Positions 45,965 to 56,052 of a stretch of 64,000 nt of DNA are shown here, in pieces. The position numbers were made by a program, and so were the translations under genes. Below the pieces are notes generated by a model. The model did not search any database and was not told the DNA's origin. It worked only from the letters and a program-made list of their open reading frames with translations. Position 1 is the first letter of the stretch. Every line of letters starts with the position of its first letter. The DNA lies in the NCBI GenBank assembly GCA_902564385.1, contig CACFAT010000006.1, positions 1-64,000 on the forward strand, given 5' to 3'. This DNA is from an uncultured Pelagibacteraceae bacterium. GTDB taxonomy: Bacteria > Pseudomonadota > Alphaproteobacteria > Pelagibacterales > Pelagibacteraceae.

Positions 45965-47014
45965 ATGAATAAATATTACACTAGAGCGTGTAATTTTTAT
46001 TACGGAACAACATCAAAAACATACATTAAAAAAAAAAAATCTATTCCTCTCAATGGCTACAAACATATTTCTTTTGATAAATTAGAAATCATTGACAGAA
46101 AAAAAAACAAAATTATCAATATTAAAGATATTAGTAAACTTTCAACTAAATTAAAAAAAAAAGTTAATAGAGATTTAAAAAATATAAAAAAAAAGAAAAT
46201 TTTTAAACAAATAAATTTATCGGATAACCCTATTTTAATGGGCATAGTTAATTTAACTCCAGATAGTTTCTCAGATGGAGGCAAATATAATAAAAAAAAT
46301 TTAGCGTTAAAACATGTAAATAACTTATTATCAAATGGCGCAAAGATAATAGACGTTGGTGGAGAGTCTACAAGACCAGGTGCAAAAGATATTAATCCTA
46401 GAAAAGAATGGGATAGAATAAAGTTTATCTTAAAAATTTTAAAAAATAAAAAAAGTTTTGTTTCATTAGATACTAGAAAAAGTTTTGTTATGGATAAAGC
46501 TTCCAAAATAAAAGTAGATCTTATAAATGATGTGTCTGGACTAAGTTATGATCCTGAGACTATAAATTATTTAAAAAAAACGAAAAAACCTTTTGTTATT
46601 CATCACATGAAAGGAACACCAAAAAATATGCAATTAAAACCATCGTACAATAATGTATTGCTTGATATTTATGATTTCTTTGAAAATAAATTAAAATACT
46701 TAAGAAACGAAGGTATTAAGCATAATAACATTATATTAGATCCAGGTATCGGATTTGGAAAAAATTTGAAACATAATATTACTCTTCTAAAGAATATTTC
46801 TATTTTTCATTCATTAGGCCTTCCTGTAATGTTGGGCTTGTCTAGAAAAAGATTTATTAAGGATATTTCAAGAGAAAATGATACTAAAGAAAGGATTGGC
46901 GGAACTGTATCTTCATGTATTCAAGCATACCTTCAAGGGATTCAAATTCTCAGGGTTCATGATATTAAAGAAATTAATCAAGCATTTAAAGTATTTAAAG
47001 AATTACAAAATTAG
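45965..47014 (+). CDS. folP: Dihydropteroate synthase
   Basis: Joins pterin pyrophosphate and p-aminobenzoate in folate synthesis. ILMGIVNLTPDSFSDGG, IIDVGGESTRPGA, SLDTRKSFVMDKA and VIHHMKGTP, then ILDPGIGFGK and GLSRKRFI, are the TIM-barrel signatures. An N-terminal extension of about 90 residues (IPLNGYKHISFDKLEII) resembles that of other alphaproteobacterial enzymes. It lies six bases after ftsH. Confidence 0.93.
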   Translation: MNKYYTRACNFYYGTTSKTYIKKKKSIPLNGYKHISFDKLEIIDRKKNKIINIKDISKLSTKLKKKVNRDLKNIKKKKIFKQINLSDNPILMGIVNLTPDSFSDGGKYNKKNLALKHVNNLLSNGAKIIDVGGESTRPGAKDINPRKEWDRIKFILKILKNKKSFVSLDTRKSFVMDKASKIKVDLINDVSGLSYDPETINYLKKTKKPFVIHHMKGTPKNMQLKPSYNNVLLDIYDFFENKLKYLRNEGIKHNNIILDPGIGFGKNLKHNITLLKNISIFHSLGLPVMLGLSRKRFIKDISRENDTKERIGGTVSSCIQAYLQGIQILRVHDIKEINQAFKVFKELQN

Positions 47015-47017
47015 AAA

Positions 47018-48349
47018 ATGATTAAAAAATATTTTGGAACAGATGGAATCAGAGGAAAGGTAAATGGATCCAAAATAAATGGAGAAATGTTTTTTAAATT
47101 TGGCTTAGCCGCTGGAACATATTTTAAAAATTTAAAAAAAAGTAAACAAACAGCAATTATTGCAAAAGACACTAGATTATCAGGATATACGCTTGAACCA
47201 GCTCTAGTATCCGGATTGGCATCAGCAGGTATGCATATTTATACTTTGGGACCGCTACCAACAAATGGTCTAGCAATGCTAACCAAAAAAATGAAGGCAA
47301 ATATGGGTATAATGATTACTGCATCACATAATCCATATCACGATAATGGATTAAAGTTATTTGGACCTGATGGACTTAAACTCTCTGACAAAATCGAAAA
47401 AAAAATTGAAAAGTTAATTGATTCAAAGATAACTAAAAATCTTTCAAAACCAATTGCGTTGGGTAGAGTTAAAAGATTAGAAGATGCTAATGAAAGTTAT
47501 ATAAAAATATTAAAACAAAATTTCCCATCCTCTTTTAGTTTAAAAGGAATAAAAATTGCTTTAGATTGCGCTAACGGAGCTGGTTATAAAGCTGGTCCTC
47601 AATTATTTAAATCACTAGGGGCTAAAGTATTCAGCACGGGCACTTCTCCAAATGGATTAAATATAAATCTTAAATCAGGATCTACTTACCCAAGTAAAAT
47701 TTGTCAAATGACAAAAAAAAATAAAGCTCATATGGGTATTTCGTTAGATGGTGATGCAGACAGGATAATTATATGTGATGAAAAAGGAAAAATTATAGAT
47801 GGTGATAAAATTCTAGCAATGTTGGGTGAGAGGTGGAAAAGAAAAAAGATTTTAAAGGGAGGCGTTGTTGGTACATTAATGTCAAATTATGGCTTAGAAA
47901 ATTTTTTTAAAAACAATGGAATTAAATTTTTAAGGTCAGATGTGGGAGATAGATATGTAAAAGAAAAAATGAAAAAAAATAAATTTAATTTAGGTGGAGA
48001 ACAATCGGGTCATATAATTCTTGGGAAGTTTGCAACCACAGGAGATGGATTACTGGTTGCCTTAGAAATCCTTTTTTCATTAAGAAAAAGAAAGAAAGCT
48101 AGTGATCTTTTTAATAAATTTAAACCCACTCCTCAAATATTGGAAAATATAGAAGTTAAAGATAAATCAATAATTAATACTCCAAAATGCAAAAAAGCAA
48201 TTAACGAAGCAAATAAAATAATTAAAAACAGAGGTAGAATTTTAGTTAGAAAATCTGGCACTGAACCAAAAATAAGAATTATGAGCGAGTCAGAGGATTC
48301 AAATTTAAATAAACTGTGTGTTAATATAATTAAAAAATCTATTCAGTAA
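47018..48349 (+). CDS. glmM: Phosphoglucosamine mutase GlmM
   Basis: Converts glucosamine-6-phosphate to glucosamine-1-phosphate for UDP-GlcNAc and hence peptidoglycan and lipid A. KYFGTDGIRGKVN opens the protein, GIMITASHNPYHDNGLKLFG holds the phosphoserine near residue 103, SLDGDADRIIICDE the metal site, and GGEQSGHII and VRKSGTEPKIRIM the substrate and phosphate sites. The 443-residue length is normal. folP-glmM order after ftsH is widespread. Confidence 0.97.
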   Translation: MIKKYFGTDGIRGKVNGSKINGEMFFKFGLAAGTYFKNLKKSKQTAIIAKDTRLSGYTLEPALVSGLASAGMHIYTLGPLPTNGLAMLTKKMKANMGIMITASHNPYHDNGLKLFGPDGLKLSDKIEKKIEKLIDSKITKNLSKPIALGRVKRLEDANESYIKILKQNFPSSFSLKGIKIALDCANGAGYKAGPQLFKSLGAKVFSTGTSPNGLNINLKSGSTYPSKICQMTKKNKAHMGISLDGDADRIIICDEKGKIIDGDKILAMLGERWKRKKILKGGVVGTLMSNYGLENFFKNNGIKFLRSDVGDRYVKEKMKKNKFNLGGEQSGHIILGKFATTGDGLLVALEILFSLRKRKKASDLFNKFKPTPQILENIEVKDKSIINTPKCKKAINEANKIIKNRGRILVRKSGTEPKIRIMSESEDSNLNKLCVNIIKKSIQ

Positions 48350-48350
48350 A

Positions 48351-49163
48351 TTGAAAATCAAATCTAAAATATTAATTATTGCAGGATCAGACTCCTCTGG
48401 AGGAGCAGGCATTCAAGCAGATATTAAATCAGTTACTTCACTTGGTTCTTTTGCTATGACAGCAATTACTGCTGTTACTGCTCAGAATACTACGGGTGTT
48501 AAGTCTATAATACCAATGCCTATTAAGGAAATTTCCAATCAAATCGAATTTACGTCAAAAGATATTAAGCCAGACTCAGTAAAAATAGGAATGCTGCATT
48601 CTACTAAAGTTATAAACTCAGTTTTAAAATCAATAAAAAAATCAAATTTAAAAAAAATAATATTAGATCCTGTTATGGTGGCCAAAGGTGGAACCAAGCT
48701 TATTGATAATAAAGCTATTTTAGTTTTGAAAAAAAAACTAATTAAAAAAGTTGATTTAATAACACCAAATATTCCTGAAGCAGAAATACTAACTAAAATC
48801 AAAATTAATTCTGAACTGGACATGAAAAATGCTGCTAAAATATTATTAGCTTTAGGTGCTAAGAATGTTTTAATTAAAGGTGGTCATTTAAGTTCTAAAA
48901 CTTTGAAAGATATTTTTGTAAATAAAAAAGAGACTGTAATATTTACAAATAAAAAAATTAAAACAAAAAATACACATGGAACCGGATGTACATTATCAAC
49001 TGCAATTGCAACATATTATGGATGTGGAAAAACTCTAAAGAAATCTTGTGAGTTAGGTATTAGATATGTAAACAATGCCATTAGGACAAGACCGAACTTT
49101 GGAAAAGGAAATGGACCAATTAACCATTTAAATAGTTTTATAGTAGAAAAGAAATTTAGATGA
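48351..49163 (+). CDS. thiD: Bifunctional hydroxymethylpyrimidine kinase/phosphomethylpyrimidine kinase ThiD
   Basis: A 270-residue ribokinase-fold enzyme. [20 protein letters not shown] is the substrate loop, [11 protein letters not shown] the pyrimidine site, DPVMVAKGG the Asp/Met region, [12 protein letters not shown] and [16 protein letters not shown] the anion hole with catalytic Cys/Asp. It starts with TTG one base after glmM. It phosphorylates HMP twice for thiamine synthesis. SAR11 is known to lack thiC and to need imported pyrimidine, so this kinase is the entry step. Confidence 0.93.
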   Translation: MKIKSKILIIAGSDSSGGAGIQADIKSVTSLGSFAMTAITAVTAQNTTGVKSIIPMPIKEISNQIEFTSKDIKPDSVKIGMLHSTKVINSVLKSIKKSNLKKIILDPVMVAKGGTKLIDNKAILVLKKKLIKKVDLITPNIPEAEILTKIKINSELDMKNAAKILLALGAKNVLIKGGHLSSKTLKDIFVNKKETVIFTNKKIKTKNTHGTGCTLSTAIATYYGCGKTLKKSCELGIRYVNNAIRTRPNFGKGNGPINHLNSFIVEKKFR

Positions 49164-50452
49164 ATAATGTAGTTGTCGTTGGATCGCAGTGGGGAGACGA
49201 AGGAAAAGGGAAAATAGTTGATTGGTTATCCAGTGAAGCAGATGTTGTCGTAAGATTCCAAGGGGGACATAATGCTGGTCATACCTTGGTCATAGATGGT
49301 GTTACTTATAAATTAAGATTATTGCCATCAGGAATTGTAAGAAAAAATAAAATTTCAATTATAGGAAATGGAGTTGTTATAGATCCTTGGGCGCTTTTAG
49401 ATGAAATTGAAGAAGCTAAATCTAAAGGTGTGGAAATTAATGAAAATAATCTCATATTATCAGAGACCGCTACATTAATTTTACCATTTCATAGAGAGAT
49501 GGATGAAATAAGAGAAGACTCTGCAGGTAAATCGAAAATTGGAACTACCAGAAGAGGTATTGGTCCAGCATATGAAGATAAAGTAGGTAGAAGATCTATA
49601 CGAGTAATGGACCTTGCATCAAAACAAAATCTTGAAAATCGATTATCATTAGTACTTGAACACCATAACGCCATCCGAAAAGGATTAGGTAAACCAATAT
49701 ATGAAAAAGATAAACTTGTTGAGGACTTATTAAAAATTGCCCCAAATATTTTAAAATATTCAGCACCTGTTTGGAGAAAGATAGACGAATTTAAATCTGA
49801 AAATAAAAAAATATTATTTGAGGGAGCCCAAGGAATATTGCTTGATGTTGATCACGGAACATATCCATATGTAACTTCGTCCAACACAGTAGCAGCTTCA
49901 GCAGCAACAGGATCAGGATGTGGTCCAAACTCAATAAACTATGTTTTAGGAATTACAAAAGCATATACAACAAGGGTAGGTGAAGGACCTTTTCCAACAG
50001 AGTTAACAGATGATATTGGTAATCATTTAGGTGAAAAGGGACATGAATTTGGAACTGTAACTAGCAGAAAAAGAAGATGCGGCTGGTTTGATGGAGTTCT
50101 AGTAAGACAAACAATAAAGATTTCAGGTATTGATGGAATAGCATTAACTAAATTAGATGTATTAGATGAACTTGATGAAATAAATCTTTGCGTAGCTTAC
50201 GAACTAAATGGCAAAGAAATAGATTATTTCCCTGCTGCTGTTGAAGATCAATTAAATGTCAAACCAGTATATAAAACATTCAAAGGCTGGAAATCTAAAA
50301 CCCAAGGTATTAAAAAATTTGACGATTTACCTAATAATGCAAAAATTTATGTAAAAGCTATTGAAGAGTTTATTGAGACAAAAATATCCAGTATTTCAAC
50401 AAGCCCAGAGAGAAAAGATACTATTCTTTTAGTAGATCCATTTAACTATTAA
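49160..50452 (+). CDS. purA: Adenylosuccinate synthase
   Basis: Couples IMP, aspartate and GTP to adenylosuccinate. [19 protein letters not shown] is the P-loop start, followed by [50 protein letters not shown] and [13 protein letters not shown], then the C-terminal [11 protein letters not shown]. The 430-residue length is normal. The ATG overlaps the thiD stop (ATGA) and the gene ends 12 bases from the convergent rpoH. Confidence 0.97.
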   Translation: MNNVVVVGSQWGDEGKGKIVDWLSSEADVVVRFQGGHNAGHTLVIDGVTYKLRLLPSGIVRKNKISIIGNGVVIDPWALLDEIEEAKSKGVEINENNLILSETATLILPFHREMDEIREDSAGKSKIGTTRRGIGPAYEDKVGRRSIRVMDLASKQNLENRLSLVLEHHNAIRKGLGKPIYEKDKLVEDLLKIAPNILKYSAPVWRKIDEFKSENKKILFEGAQGILLDVDHGTYPYVTSSNTVAASAATGSGCGPNSINYVLGITKAYTTRVGEGPFPTELTDDIGNHLGEKGHEFGTVTSRKRRCGWFDGVLVRQTIKISGIDGIALTKLDVLDELDEINLCVAYELNGKEIDYFPAAVEDQLNVKPVYKTFKGWKSKTQGIKKFDDLPNNAKIYVKAIEEFIETKISSISTSPERKDTILLVDPFNY

Positions 50453-50464
50453 AAAATAGCAGTA

Positions 50465-51355
50465 TTAATTTGCAGGTAGAAGATTTTTTGATTTAGCAGA
50501 GTTAAGCATATGTTTTTGAAGTTTTTCAAATGCTTTATTTTCAATTTGTCTTATTCTTTCTCTACTTATTTTAAATTTTTTACTTAAATCTTCAAGAGTT
50601 ATTGGATCATCTGTTAATCTTCTTGAGTAAAGAATTTCTTTTTCTCTTTCATTTAAAATTTTAATAGAATCTTGAAGAAGATCTTTTCGTTGCTCCATTT
50701 CTTCATTTTGAGCAAATTTAAGTTCTTGATCCATATCATTATCTACAACCCAATCTTGCCATTCATCACCGTCTTCTCCAATTGGTGCATTTAATGACTG
50801 CTCTTTTCCTGAAAGCCTTCTATTCATAGATACAACTTCTTGTTCACTAACATCTAATCTGTTTGCTATATCTTTCACGTGTTCATCACGTAAGTCACCT
50901 TCAGTTCTAGGCGCAATTTGATTTTTTAACTTCTTCAAGTTGAAAAAAAGCTTCTTCTGAGCTGTTGTGGTTCCAATTTTTACCAAGCTCCATGATCTAA
51001 GAATATATTCTTGAATAGAAGCTTTAATCCACCACATCGCATAAGTTGCAAGTCTAAAACCTTTTTCTGGTTCAAATTTTTTAACAGCTTGCATTAAACC
51101 TACGTTACCTTCTGAAATCATTTCATTAAGAGGCAAACCATAACCTTTGTACCCCATTGCTATTTTAGCAACTAGTCTAAGATGACTTGTAACGAGTTTT
51201 TCAGCTGATTTAACATTTCCTGTAGTTTGCCAATTTTTAGCAAGCATATATTCTTCTTCAGCATCTAGCATAGGAAATTTTTTTATCTGAGCTAGATATG
51301 CAGCTAAACCACCTTCATTTGAAAGAGTAGGCAAATTGTATGTATTATTACTCAT
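50465..51355 (-). CDS. rpoH: RNA polymerase heat-shock sigma factor RpoH (sigma-32)
   Basis: A 296-residue sigma-70-family factor. Region 2 has EMISEGNVGLMQAVKKFEPE and the -10 recognition FRLATYAMWWIKASIQEYIL. The RpoH box is present as QKKLFFNLKKLK. Region 4 has ILNEREKEILYSRRLTDDPIT and DLSKKFKISRERIRQIENKA as the helix-turn-helix. It is downstream of rluD by 43 bases, the usual alphaproteobacterial order. Confidence 0.95.
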   Translation of the reverse strand: MSNNTYNLPTLSNEGGLAAYLAQIKKFPMLDAEEEYMLAKNWQTTGNVKSAEKLVTSHLRLVAKIAMGYKGYGLPLNEMISEGNVGLMQAVKKFEPEKGFRLATYAMWWIKASIQEYILRSWSLVKIGTTTAQKKLFFNLKKLKNQIAPRTEGDLRDEHVKDIANRLDVSEQEVVSMNRRLSGKEQSLNAPIGEDGDEWQDWVVDNDMDQELKFAQNEEMEQRKDLLQDSIKILNEREKEILYSRRLTDDPITLEDLSKKFKISRERIRQIENKAFEKLQKHMLNSAKSKNLLPAN

Positions 51356-51398
51356 AGGAAGTATTTATGTAATAGAGAAATTTTTTTTTACAATCGTT

Positions 51399-52379
51399 TT
51401 ATTTACTTAATTTTCTTAGTTTTTTTAAGATATCATTTAATTCGTTTGGGATATTTGACGAAAATTCTAATCTTTCCCCTGTCCTTGGATGGTCAAAACC
51501 TAGCTGTTTTGCATGTAAAAATTGTCTCTCAAGATTGGAAATTTTAATATTAAGATCCTCATCAATGTTTTTAAATTTTTTAAATTTTTTTTTATATTTT
51601 TTATCTCCAAGAATATTGTTTCCTTTGTATGACATATGAACTCTTATTTGATGAGTTCTCCCAGTTTCTAATTTGCATTGTATAAAACTAAAAGTTGGAA
51701 CATTATCATTCTCAAAAAGTTCTAATGTTTCATAGTGTGTAATTGCCTTTTTACCTTTGCTTGATGATACTTCCATCATCTGTCTATTTTTCGAGCTTCT
51801 GGTTATGAATGTTTCAATAGTTCCTTTTTGAGGCCTTAATTTTCCCCAAATTAAAGTTTGATAAACTCTAGTTATAGAATGTTCAGAGAATTGAAGTGAT
51901 AATTTTTCATGAGTTGAGTTATTTTTTGCTATTACAATTAATCCAGAAGTATCTTTATCAATTCTATGAACTATACCAGGTCTTAGTTCATCTCCAATAT
52001 CAGATAAATTTTTGCTATCATAATTCATTAACGCATTAACTATCGTATTATCATAATTACCAGCACCAGGATGCATTGAAATTCCAGATGGTTTGTCGAT
52101 TACAATTAAATCTTCATCTTCGTGAATTATGTTTAATCTAAAATTATAAGGTTTTAAGCTTTGTTTCTTAGGTTCAACAATTTCAAGCTCAATTTTGTCA
52201 TTTAATTTAGTTTTAATTGAAGGGTCTTGTATAATTTTCTCGTTAATTTTTAATTTACTATCTAATATTAAATTTTTTACTCTAGTTCTGCTTAAACTCT
52301 TATCATGATTTGCTAATATTGTGTCTACTCTCTTGTTATTATCATCCTCTTTAATAATAAAATTGATGATATTTTTCAT
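51399..52379 (-). CDS. rluD: RluA/RluD-family 23S rRNA pseudouridine synthase
   Basis: A 326-residue protein with an N-terminal S4-like domain (RVDTILANHDKSLSRTRVKN), followed by the pseudouridine synthase domain: VIDKPSGISMHPG, then GIVHRIDKDTSGLIVIAKN carrying the catalytic Asp near residue 143, and ETGRTHQIRVHMSYKG. HAKQLGFDHPRTGE is near the end. RluD type is preferred over RluA because of length, the S4 domain and the rpoH neighbour; exact target sites are inferred. Confidence 0.92.
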   Translation of the reverse strand: MKNIINFIIKEDDNNKRVDTILANHDKSLSRTRVKNLILDSKLKINEKIIQDPSIKTKLNDKIELEIVEPKKQSLKPYNFRLNIIHEDEDLIVIDKPSGISMHPGAGNYDNTIVNALMNYDSKNLSDIGDELRPGIVHRIDKDTSGLIVIAKNNSTHEKLSLQFSEHSITRVYQTLIWGKLRPQKGTIETFITRSSKNRQMMEVSSSKGKKAITHYETLELFENDNVPTFSFIQCKLETGRTHQIRVHMSYKGNNILGDKKYKKKFKKFKNIDEDLNIKISNLERQFLHAKQLGFDHPRTGERLEFSSNIPNELNDILKKLRKLSK

Positions 52380-52402
52380 AAATTATTATATTAAATTATT
52401 AT

Positions 52403-52479
52403 GCGTTCGTAGCTCAACTGGATAGAGCGCCAGATTTCGGCTCTGGAGGTTCAGGGTTCGACTCCTTGCGGGCGCACCA
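52403..52479 (+). tRNA. tRNA-Arg (anticodon UCG)
   Basis: Seventy-seven bases including CCA. Acceptor strands GCGTTCG and CGGGCGC pair (with two G-T pairs), D arm AGCTC/GAGCG, anticodon stem CCAGA/TCTGG around loop TTTCGGC giving anticodon TCG, and T arm CAGGG-TTCGACT-CCTTG. It lies between the divergent rluD and convergent permease; the permease stop begins one base after CCA. Confidence 0.95.
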
Positions 52480-53271
52480 TTATTCGCCCATATTAATAAG
52501 CGTTCCTTTGTTTTTTGCGACATTGAAAGAATAATAGAATAATGCAATTGATAATACAAAGTAAACTCCATTCCACATGAAAGCATAATAGATATTTTGA
52601 ATATCTACAGTTTGATTAATCAAAATATTTCTTGCTTCTTCAAATATATATACCAATGGTAGTACATAAGCTATCTTCTGGAACACCTCTGGCAATATTT
52701 CAATTGGATAATAAATGCATCCAAATGGAGCTAATAAAAACATTGTAGACCATGCTATATTTTCAAAAGAGGGTCCATATCTTAATAGACCAGCAGATAC
52801 CAGGATGCCAAGTGTTATTCCAAATAAATATAGGCTCAAAAATAAAAAGAATAAAAATATTCCTAAATCTAAAATTGAAATACCGAATAATGGAGAAGTT
52901 AAAAGCACTGCTGGTATTAAACCTATAAGAGCTCTAATTAAAGCTGTAGCAACAAGTGAAGTTAATATTTCACCAATTTTCATTGGCGCAATAAATAAAT
53001 TTGTAAAGTTTCTACTCCAAATCTCTTCAAGAAATAGCATATTAAATCCAATGCTTGTTCTGAAAAGAAAATCATAAAGGATTGCGCACGTTAATATAAC
53101 TCCTACCGCATTATTATAATATGTTGTATGTGTAGCAAAAAAATTTGAGATAAATCCCCATAAAGTAATTTGAATAGTTGGCCAATAAACAAGATCTAAA
53201 ACTCTTGGGAAAGATCTGGTAATTAAATAAAAATGTCTTAAAAAAAGACCATACATTCTAGTTAAGCTCAT
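52480..53271 (-). CDS. ABC-2 type transporter permease
   Basis: A 263-residue membrane protein with six hydrophobic segments, NodJ/DrrB-like. An N-terminal amphipathic part YGLFLRHFYLITRSFPRVLD precedes PTIQITLWGFISNFFA, and LFLEEIWSRNFTNLFIAPMKI matches the conserved ABC-2 loop. It overlaps the ATPase gene by 14 bases, forming an exporter. Substrate unknown. Its stop codon abuts the tRNA-Arg gene. Confidence 0.88.
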   Translation of the reverse strand: MSLTRMYGLFLRHFYLITRSFPRVLDLVYWPTIQITLWGFISNFFATHTTYYNNAVGVILTCAILYDFLFRTSIGFNMLFLEEIWSRNFTNLFIAPMKIGEILTSLVATALIRALIGLIPAVLLTSPLFGISILDLGIFLFFLFLSLYLFGITLGILVSAGLLRYGPSFENIAWSTMFLLAPFGCIYYPIEILPEVFQKIAYVLPLVYIFEEARNILINQTVDIQNIYYAFMWNGVYFVLSIALFYYSFNVAKNKGTLINMGE

Positions 53272-53995
53272 TTTTGCTCCTTGATAATTTTAAAAAAACT
53301 TCCTCTAGGTTTTTTCTGCCATGTTTATTAATTAATTCTTTTGGATTTCCTTCATCGATAATAATCCCATCCTTCATCATTAGAATTGATTTACAAAGCC
53401 TAGTGACTTCATTCATATTATGAGAGGCAAGAAGTATAGATATTTTTTTTTCTTTTTTATAATCTTCCAAAAAAGATCTAACAAAATCACCTACTTCCGG
53501 ATCTAATGATGCAGTTGGCTCATCTAATAGCAATACTTTTGGTTCGTTGATTAATGCTTTTGCCAAACTTACTCTATTTTTTTGTCCAGATGATAATTCA
53601 CCTGTAATGCTATTAAGCAAATCTTCTAATCTTAATTTTTCTGATAAAAATTCGATCCTCTCATTAATATGATTTATTTTGTATAATTTTCCATAAACAG
53701 TTAGATTTTGTTTAACTGTAAGTTTTTTTGGTAATTCAATATATGGAGATATGAAGTTAATCTGTTCCAAGATTTCAATTCTATTCCCTTCCAATTTTTG
53801 ACCGTTTATTAAAATTTCTCCACTAGTTGGTTTTAAAAGTCCCAATAACATGCCTATCGTTGTGGTTTTGCCTGAGCCATTTGGACCTAATAGACCTATA
53901 ATTTCGTCTTCTTTTATTTTAAAACTTATACCTTTGACAGCTTCATTCTTTCCGTAATTTTTTTTTATATTTTTAACTTCCACTAAATTTTTCAT
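53258..53995 (-). CDS. ABC transporter ATP-binding protein
   Basis: A 245-residue ATPase of the DrrA/NodI type. Walker A is GLLGPNGSGKTTTIGML near residue 34, the signature ELSSGQKNRVSLAKAL (LSSGQ), Walker B VLLLDEPTASLDPEVG, and ILLASHNMNEVTRL the switch His. It pairs with the permease downstream, which begins inside this gene, and its start overlaps the Sua5 stop by four bases. Exported substrate unknown. Confidence 0.92.
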   Translation of the reverse strand: MKNLVEVKNIKKNYGKNEAVKGISFKIKEDEIIGLLGPNGSGKTTTIGMLLGLLKPTSGEILINGQKLEGNRIEILEQINFISPYIELPKKLTVKQNLTVYGKLYKINHINERIEFLSEKLRLEDLLNSITGELSSGQKNRVSLAKALINEPKVLLLDEPTASLDPEVGDFVRSFLEDYKKEKKISILLASHNMNEVTRLCKSILMMKDGIIIDEGNPKELINKHGRKNLEEVFLKLSRSKNELN

Positions 53996-54927
53996 TTTTT
54001 TGATGCTCTAAAAAGTCTATCGTTAATCACTAATCCAAAGTTTTGGTTTGGTATTCTTTGTACAGCTATTTTTTTGTAACCTAACTTCTTAATTTTTCTT
54101 AATGTTTTATATAAATTTTTAACACTCTCCATTAGATTATTTGTCTTACTTAAGTAAAAATAATTCTTATTATTTTCTTCTCTCTTCTTAATTAGGATAA
54201 AAGCCTCATCTTTTTTTATTTTAACTGCGTTTAATCTAATAGGTATACCTGGTGAATAATGAATTTTTTTTCTCCCTGGAGAACTTATGTTACTTTTAGC
54301 ATACAATTTAGTTTTTAAATTTGTTTTTAATTTTTTATTTAATATAGAAATATTTAAACCACCCAATCTTAAGATTTGGGGTTTTTTTACTAAACTTATG
54401 ATAGTAGATTCAACACCAATTTTTGATCTTCCGCCTTCTAGAATAAATTTAATTTTTTCTCCAAATTCATCATATACATCATCTTTTGTTACTGGACTTA
54501 TCCCTTCAGAGATATTTGCGCTTGGCGCTGCTAAAGGATATTTTAAAGATTTTAATAACCTTCTAGCGGTTCGATGACTTGGAAATCTCACACCTAACGT
54601 TTTTTTGTTATTAGTAACGTTTTTTGAAATTTTGCTTTCATTTTTTAGTTTTAATATAAATGTAATTGGACCAGGGCATAATGAATTATAAAGTTTATAA
54701 AACAAAGTATTAGTCTTACAATCTTTCTCCAAATCTTTAATATTATAGTAATGAACAATTAAGGGGTTATCGGCAGGTCTTCCTTTTAATTTAAATATTC
54801 TTTTGGTAGCTTTATCAGAATATGCATTAGCAGCTAATCCATAGACAGTTTCCGTAGGTATTCCAATACATTCGTGATTATTTAAATATTTTACTGCTTT
54901 TTTAATATTTGAATCATTAATTTTCAT
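53992..54927 (-). CDS. tsaC: L-threonylcarbamoyladenylate synthase (Sua5/TsaC type)
   Basis: Makes the threonylcarbamoyl-AMP used for the t6A37 modification of tRNAs reading ANN codons. GIPTETVYGLAANAYSDKAT opens the YrdC domain, KGRPADNPLIVHY follows, then CPGPITFILKLK, LGVRFPSHRTAR, PLAAPSANISEGISPV and VESTIISL. The 311-residue length shows the two-domain Sua5 form, with YSPGIPIRL starting the C-terminal Sua5 domain. It diverges from xseB across only 20 bases. Confidence 0.92.
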   Translation of the reverse strand: MKINDSNIKKAVKYLNNHECIGIPTETVYGLAANAYSDKATKRIFKLKGRPADNPLIVHYYNIKDLEKDCKTNTLFYKLYNSLCPGPITFILKLKNESKISKNVTNNKKTLGVRFPSHRTARRLLKSLKYPLAAPSANISEGISPVTKDDVYDEFGEKIKFILEGGRSKIGVESTIISLVKKPQILRLGGLNISILNKKLKTNLKTKLYAKSNISSPGRKKIHYSPGIPIRLNAVKIKKDEAFILIKKREENNKNYFYLSKTNNLMESVKNLYKTLRKIKKLGYKKIAVQRIPNQNFGLVINDRLFRASKK

Positions 54928-54947
54928 ATAATATTACAAATTATTAT

Positions 54948-55202
54948 ATGAATGAAAAAATTTTGCCAGATGATATTGAGTCAAAATCTTTGAGTGAACT
55001 CACAGATATAGCAGATCGTTTAATACAAGAATTAGAAAGTAAAAAAAATTTGGAAGAATCTATTGATGATTATCAATATTTAATAAAGTTAAATAATTTA
55101 ATAGAGAAAAAATTTCAAAAGGATTCAAAAAATATATCCGAAAGTACCAAGCTAAAAATTGAAGAATTAACCTCAAAAAAAAATGAAAAAAAAATTAGTT
55201 AA
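54948..55202 (+). CDS. xseB: Exodeoxyribonuclease VII small subunit
   Basis: An 84-residue protein, mostly helical and charged: SLSELTDIADRLIQELESKK, then LEESIDDYQYLIKLNNLIEKKF, matching the XseB family pattern. It overlaps ispA by 20 bases, and xseB-ispA-dxs is a widespread proteobacterial operon, which supports the call. The catalytic large subunit XseA is not in this window. Confidence 0.85.
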   Translation: MNEKILPDDIESKSLSELTDIADRLIQELESKKNLEESIDDYQYLIKLNNLIEKKFQKDSKNISESTKLKIEELTSKKNEKKIS

Positions 55203-56052
55203 AACTGTTAATGAAGTAAATAAATTTTTAAAAAATTACTTAGCAAAACAAAAAAAAACAAATCTAATTATACCTATCAAGTATGGTTTATTTCCTGGAG
55301 GAAAAAAAATAAGATCTAAGCTTATTTTTGATGTTGGAAAAATTTTTAATGTCGAAAAAAAATATCTTTTATATTTAAGTTCAGCTGTTGAATGTATACA
55401 CGCTTATTCGTTAATACATGACGATTTACCGTGTATGGATGATGATGATATTAGAAGAGGTAAACTAACAACACACAAAAAATTTGGAGAATCAACAGCC
55501 GTTTTAGCTGGAAACTCCCTTTTGACATTAGCTTTTGAAATTTTATCTGATCCAAAGTTCAACATAAATAACAATAAAAAAATATCCCTGATAAATTTAA
55601 TATCTCAATCATCAGGTCACCAAGGAATAGCTGGAGGTCAATTTTTGGATTTAAATTATGAAAGAAAAAAAGTTTCTAAACAAAAAGTTATAGATATGGA
55701 GATTAAAAAGACTGGAAAATTATTTTCATTCAGCTGTTTGTCTCCAGTTATTTTGACAAATAAAAAAGATCAAATAAAAAAATTCTCAATTATTGGTGAA
55801 AAAATTGGTTTGCTTTTTCAAATTGCTGATGATTTAATTGATTATAGCAGTACATCAAAAACTGCAGGAAAAAAAACAAATAAAGATTCAAAAAGAGGAA
55901 AAGCAACATTAATAAGTTTACTAGGATATAAAAATGCTATTAAATATGCGTCAAAACTAAAAAAAGAAATATTTAATAGTTTAGTTAGCTATGGAAATAA
56001 TGCTAGTGATTTAAAAGAGACAATTGAATTTATATTAAGTAGAAATAAATAA
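55183..56052 (+). CDS. ispA: Farnesyl diphosphate synthase (short-chain polyprenyl synthase)
   Basis: A 289-residue all-helical prenyltransferase. LFPGGKKIRSKLIFDVG begins the domain, the first aspartate-rich motif is HDDLPCMDDDDIRRGK near residue 82, GHQGIAGGQFLDL follows, and the second motif FQIADDLIDY is near residue 200. The insertion DDxx..DD with two extra residues marks the bacterial short-chain type. It condenses IPP with DMAPP/GPP to give farnesyl diphosphate. It abuts dxs. Confidence 0.93.
   Translation: MKKKLVKTVNEVNKFLKNYLAKQKKTNLIIPIKYGLFPGGKKIRSKLIFDVGKIFNVEKKYLLYLSSAVECIHAYSLIHDDLPCMDDDDIRRGKLTTHKKFGESTAVLAGNSLLTLAFEILSDPKFNINNNKKISLINLISQSSGHQGIAGGQFLDLNYERKKVSKQKVIDMEIKKTGKLFSFSCLSPVILTNKKDQIKKFSIIGEKIGLLFQIADDLIDYSSTSKTAGKKTNKDSKRGKATLISLLGYKNAIKYASKLKKEIFNSLVSYGNNASDLKETIEFILSRNK

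Noticed and set aside
48300-49163. Thiamine riboswitch near thiD
   Set aside because: thiD begins one base after glmM, leaving no room for the aptamer, and no such structure was recognised near thiE either.
52386-52586. Small minus-strand open frame running through the tRNA-Arg
   Set aside because: It crosses a clear tRNA gene and the permease end; it is a by-product of the tRNA sequence.
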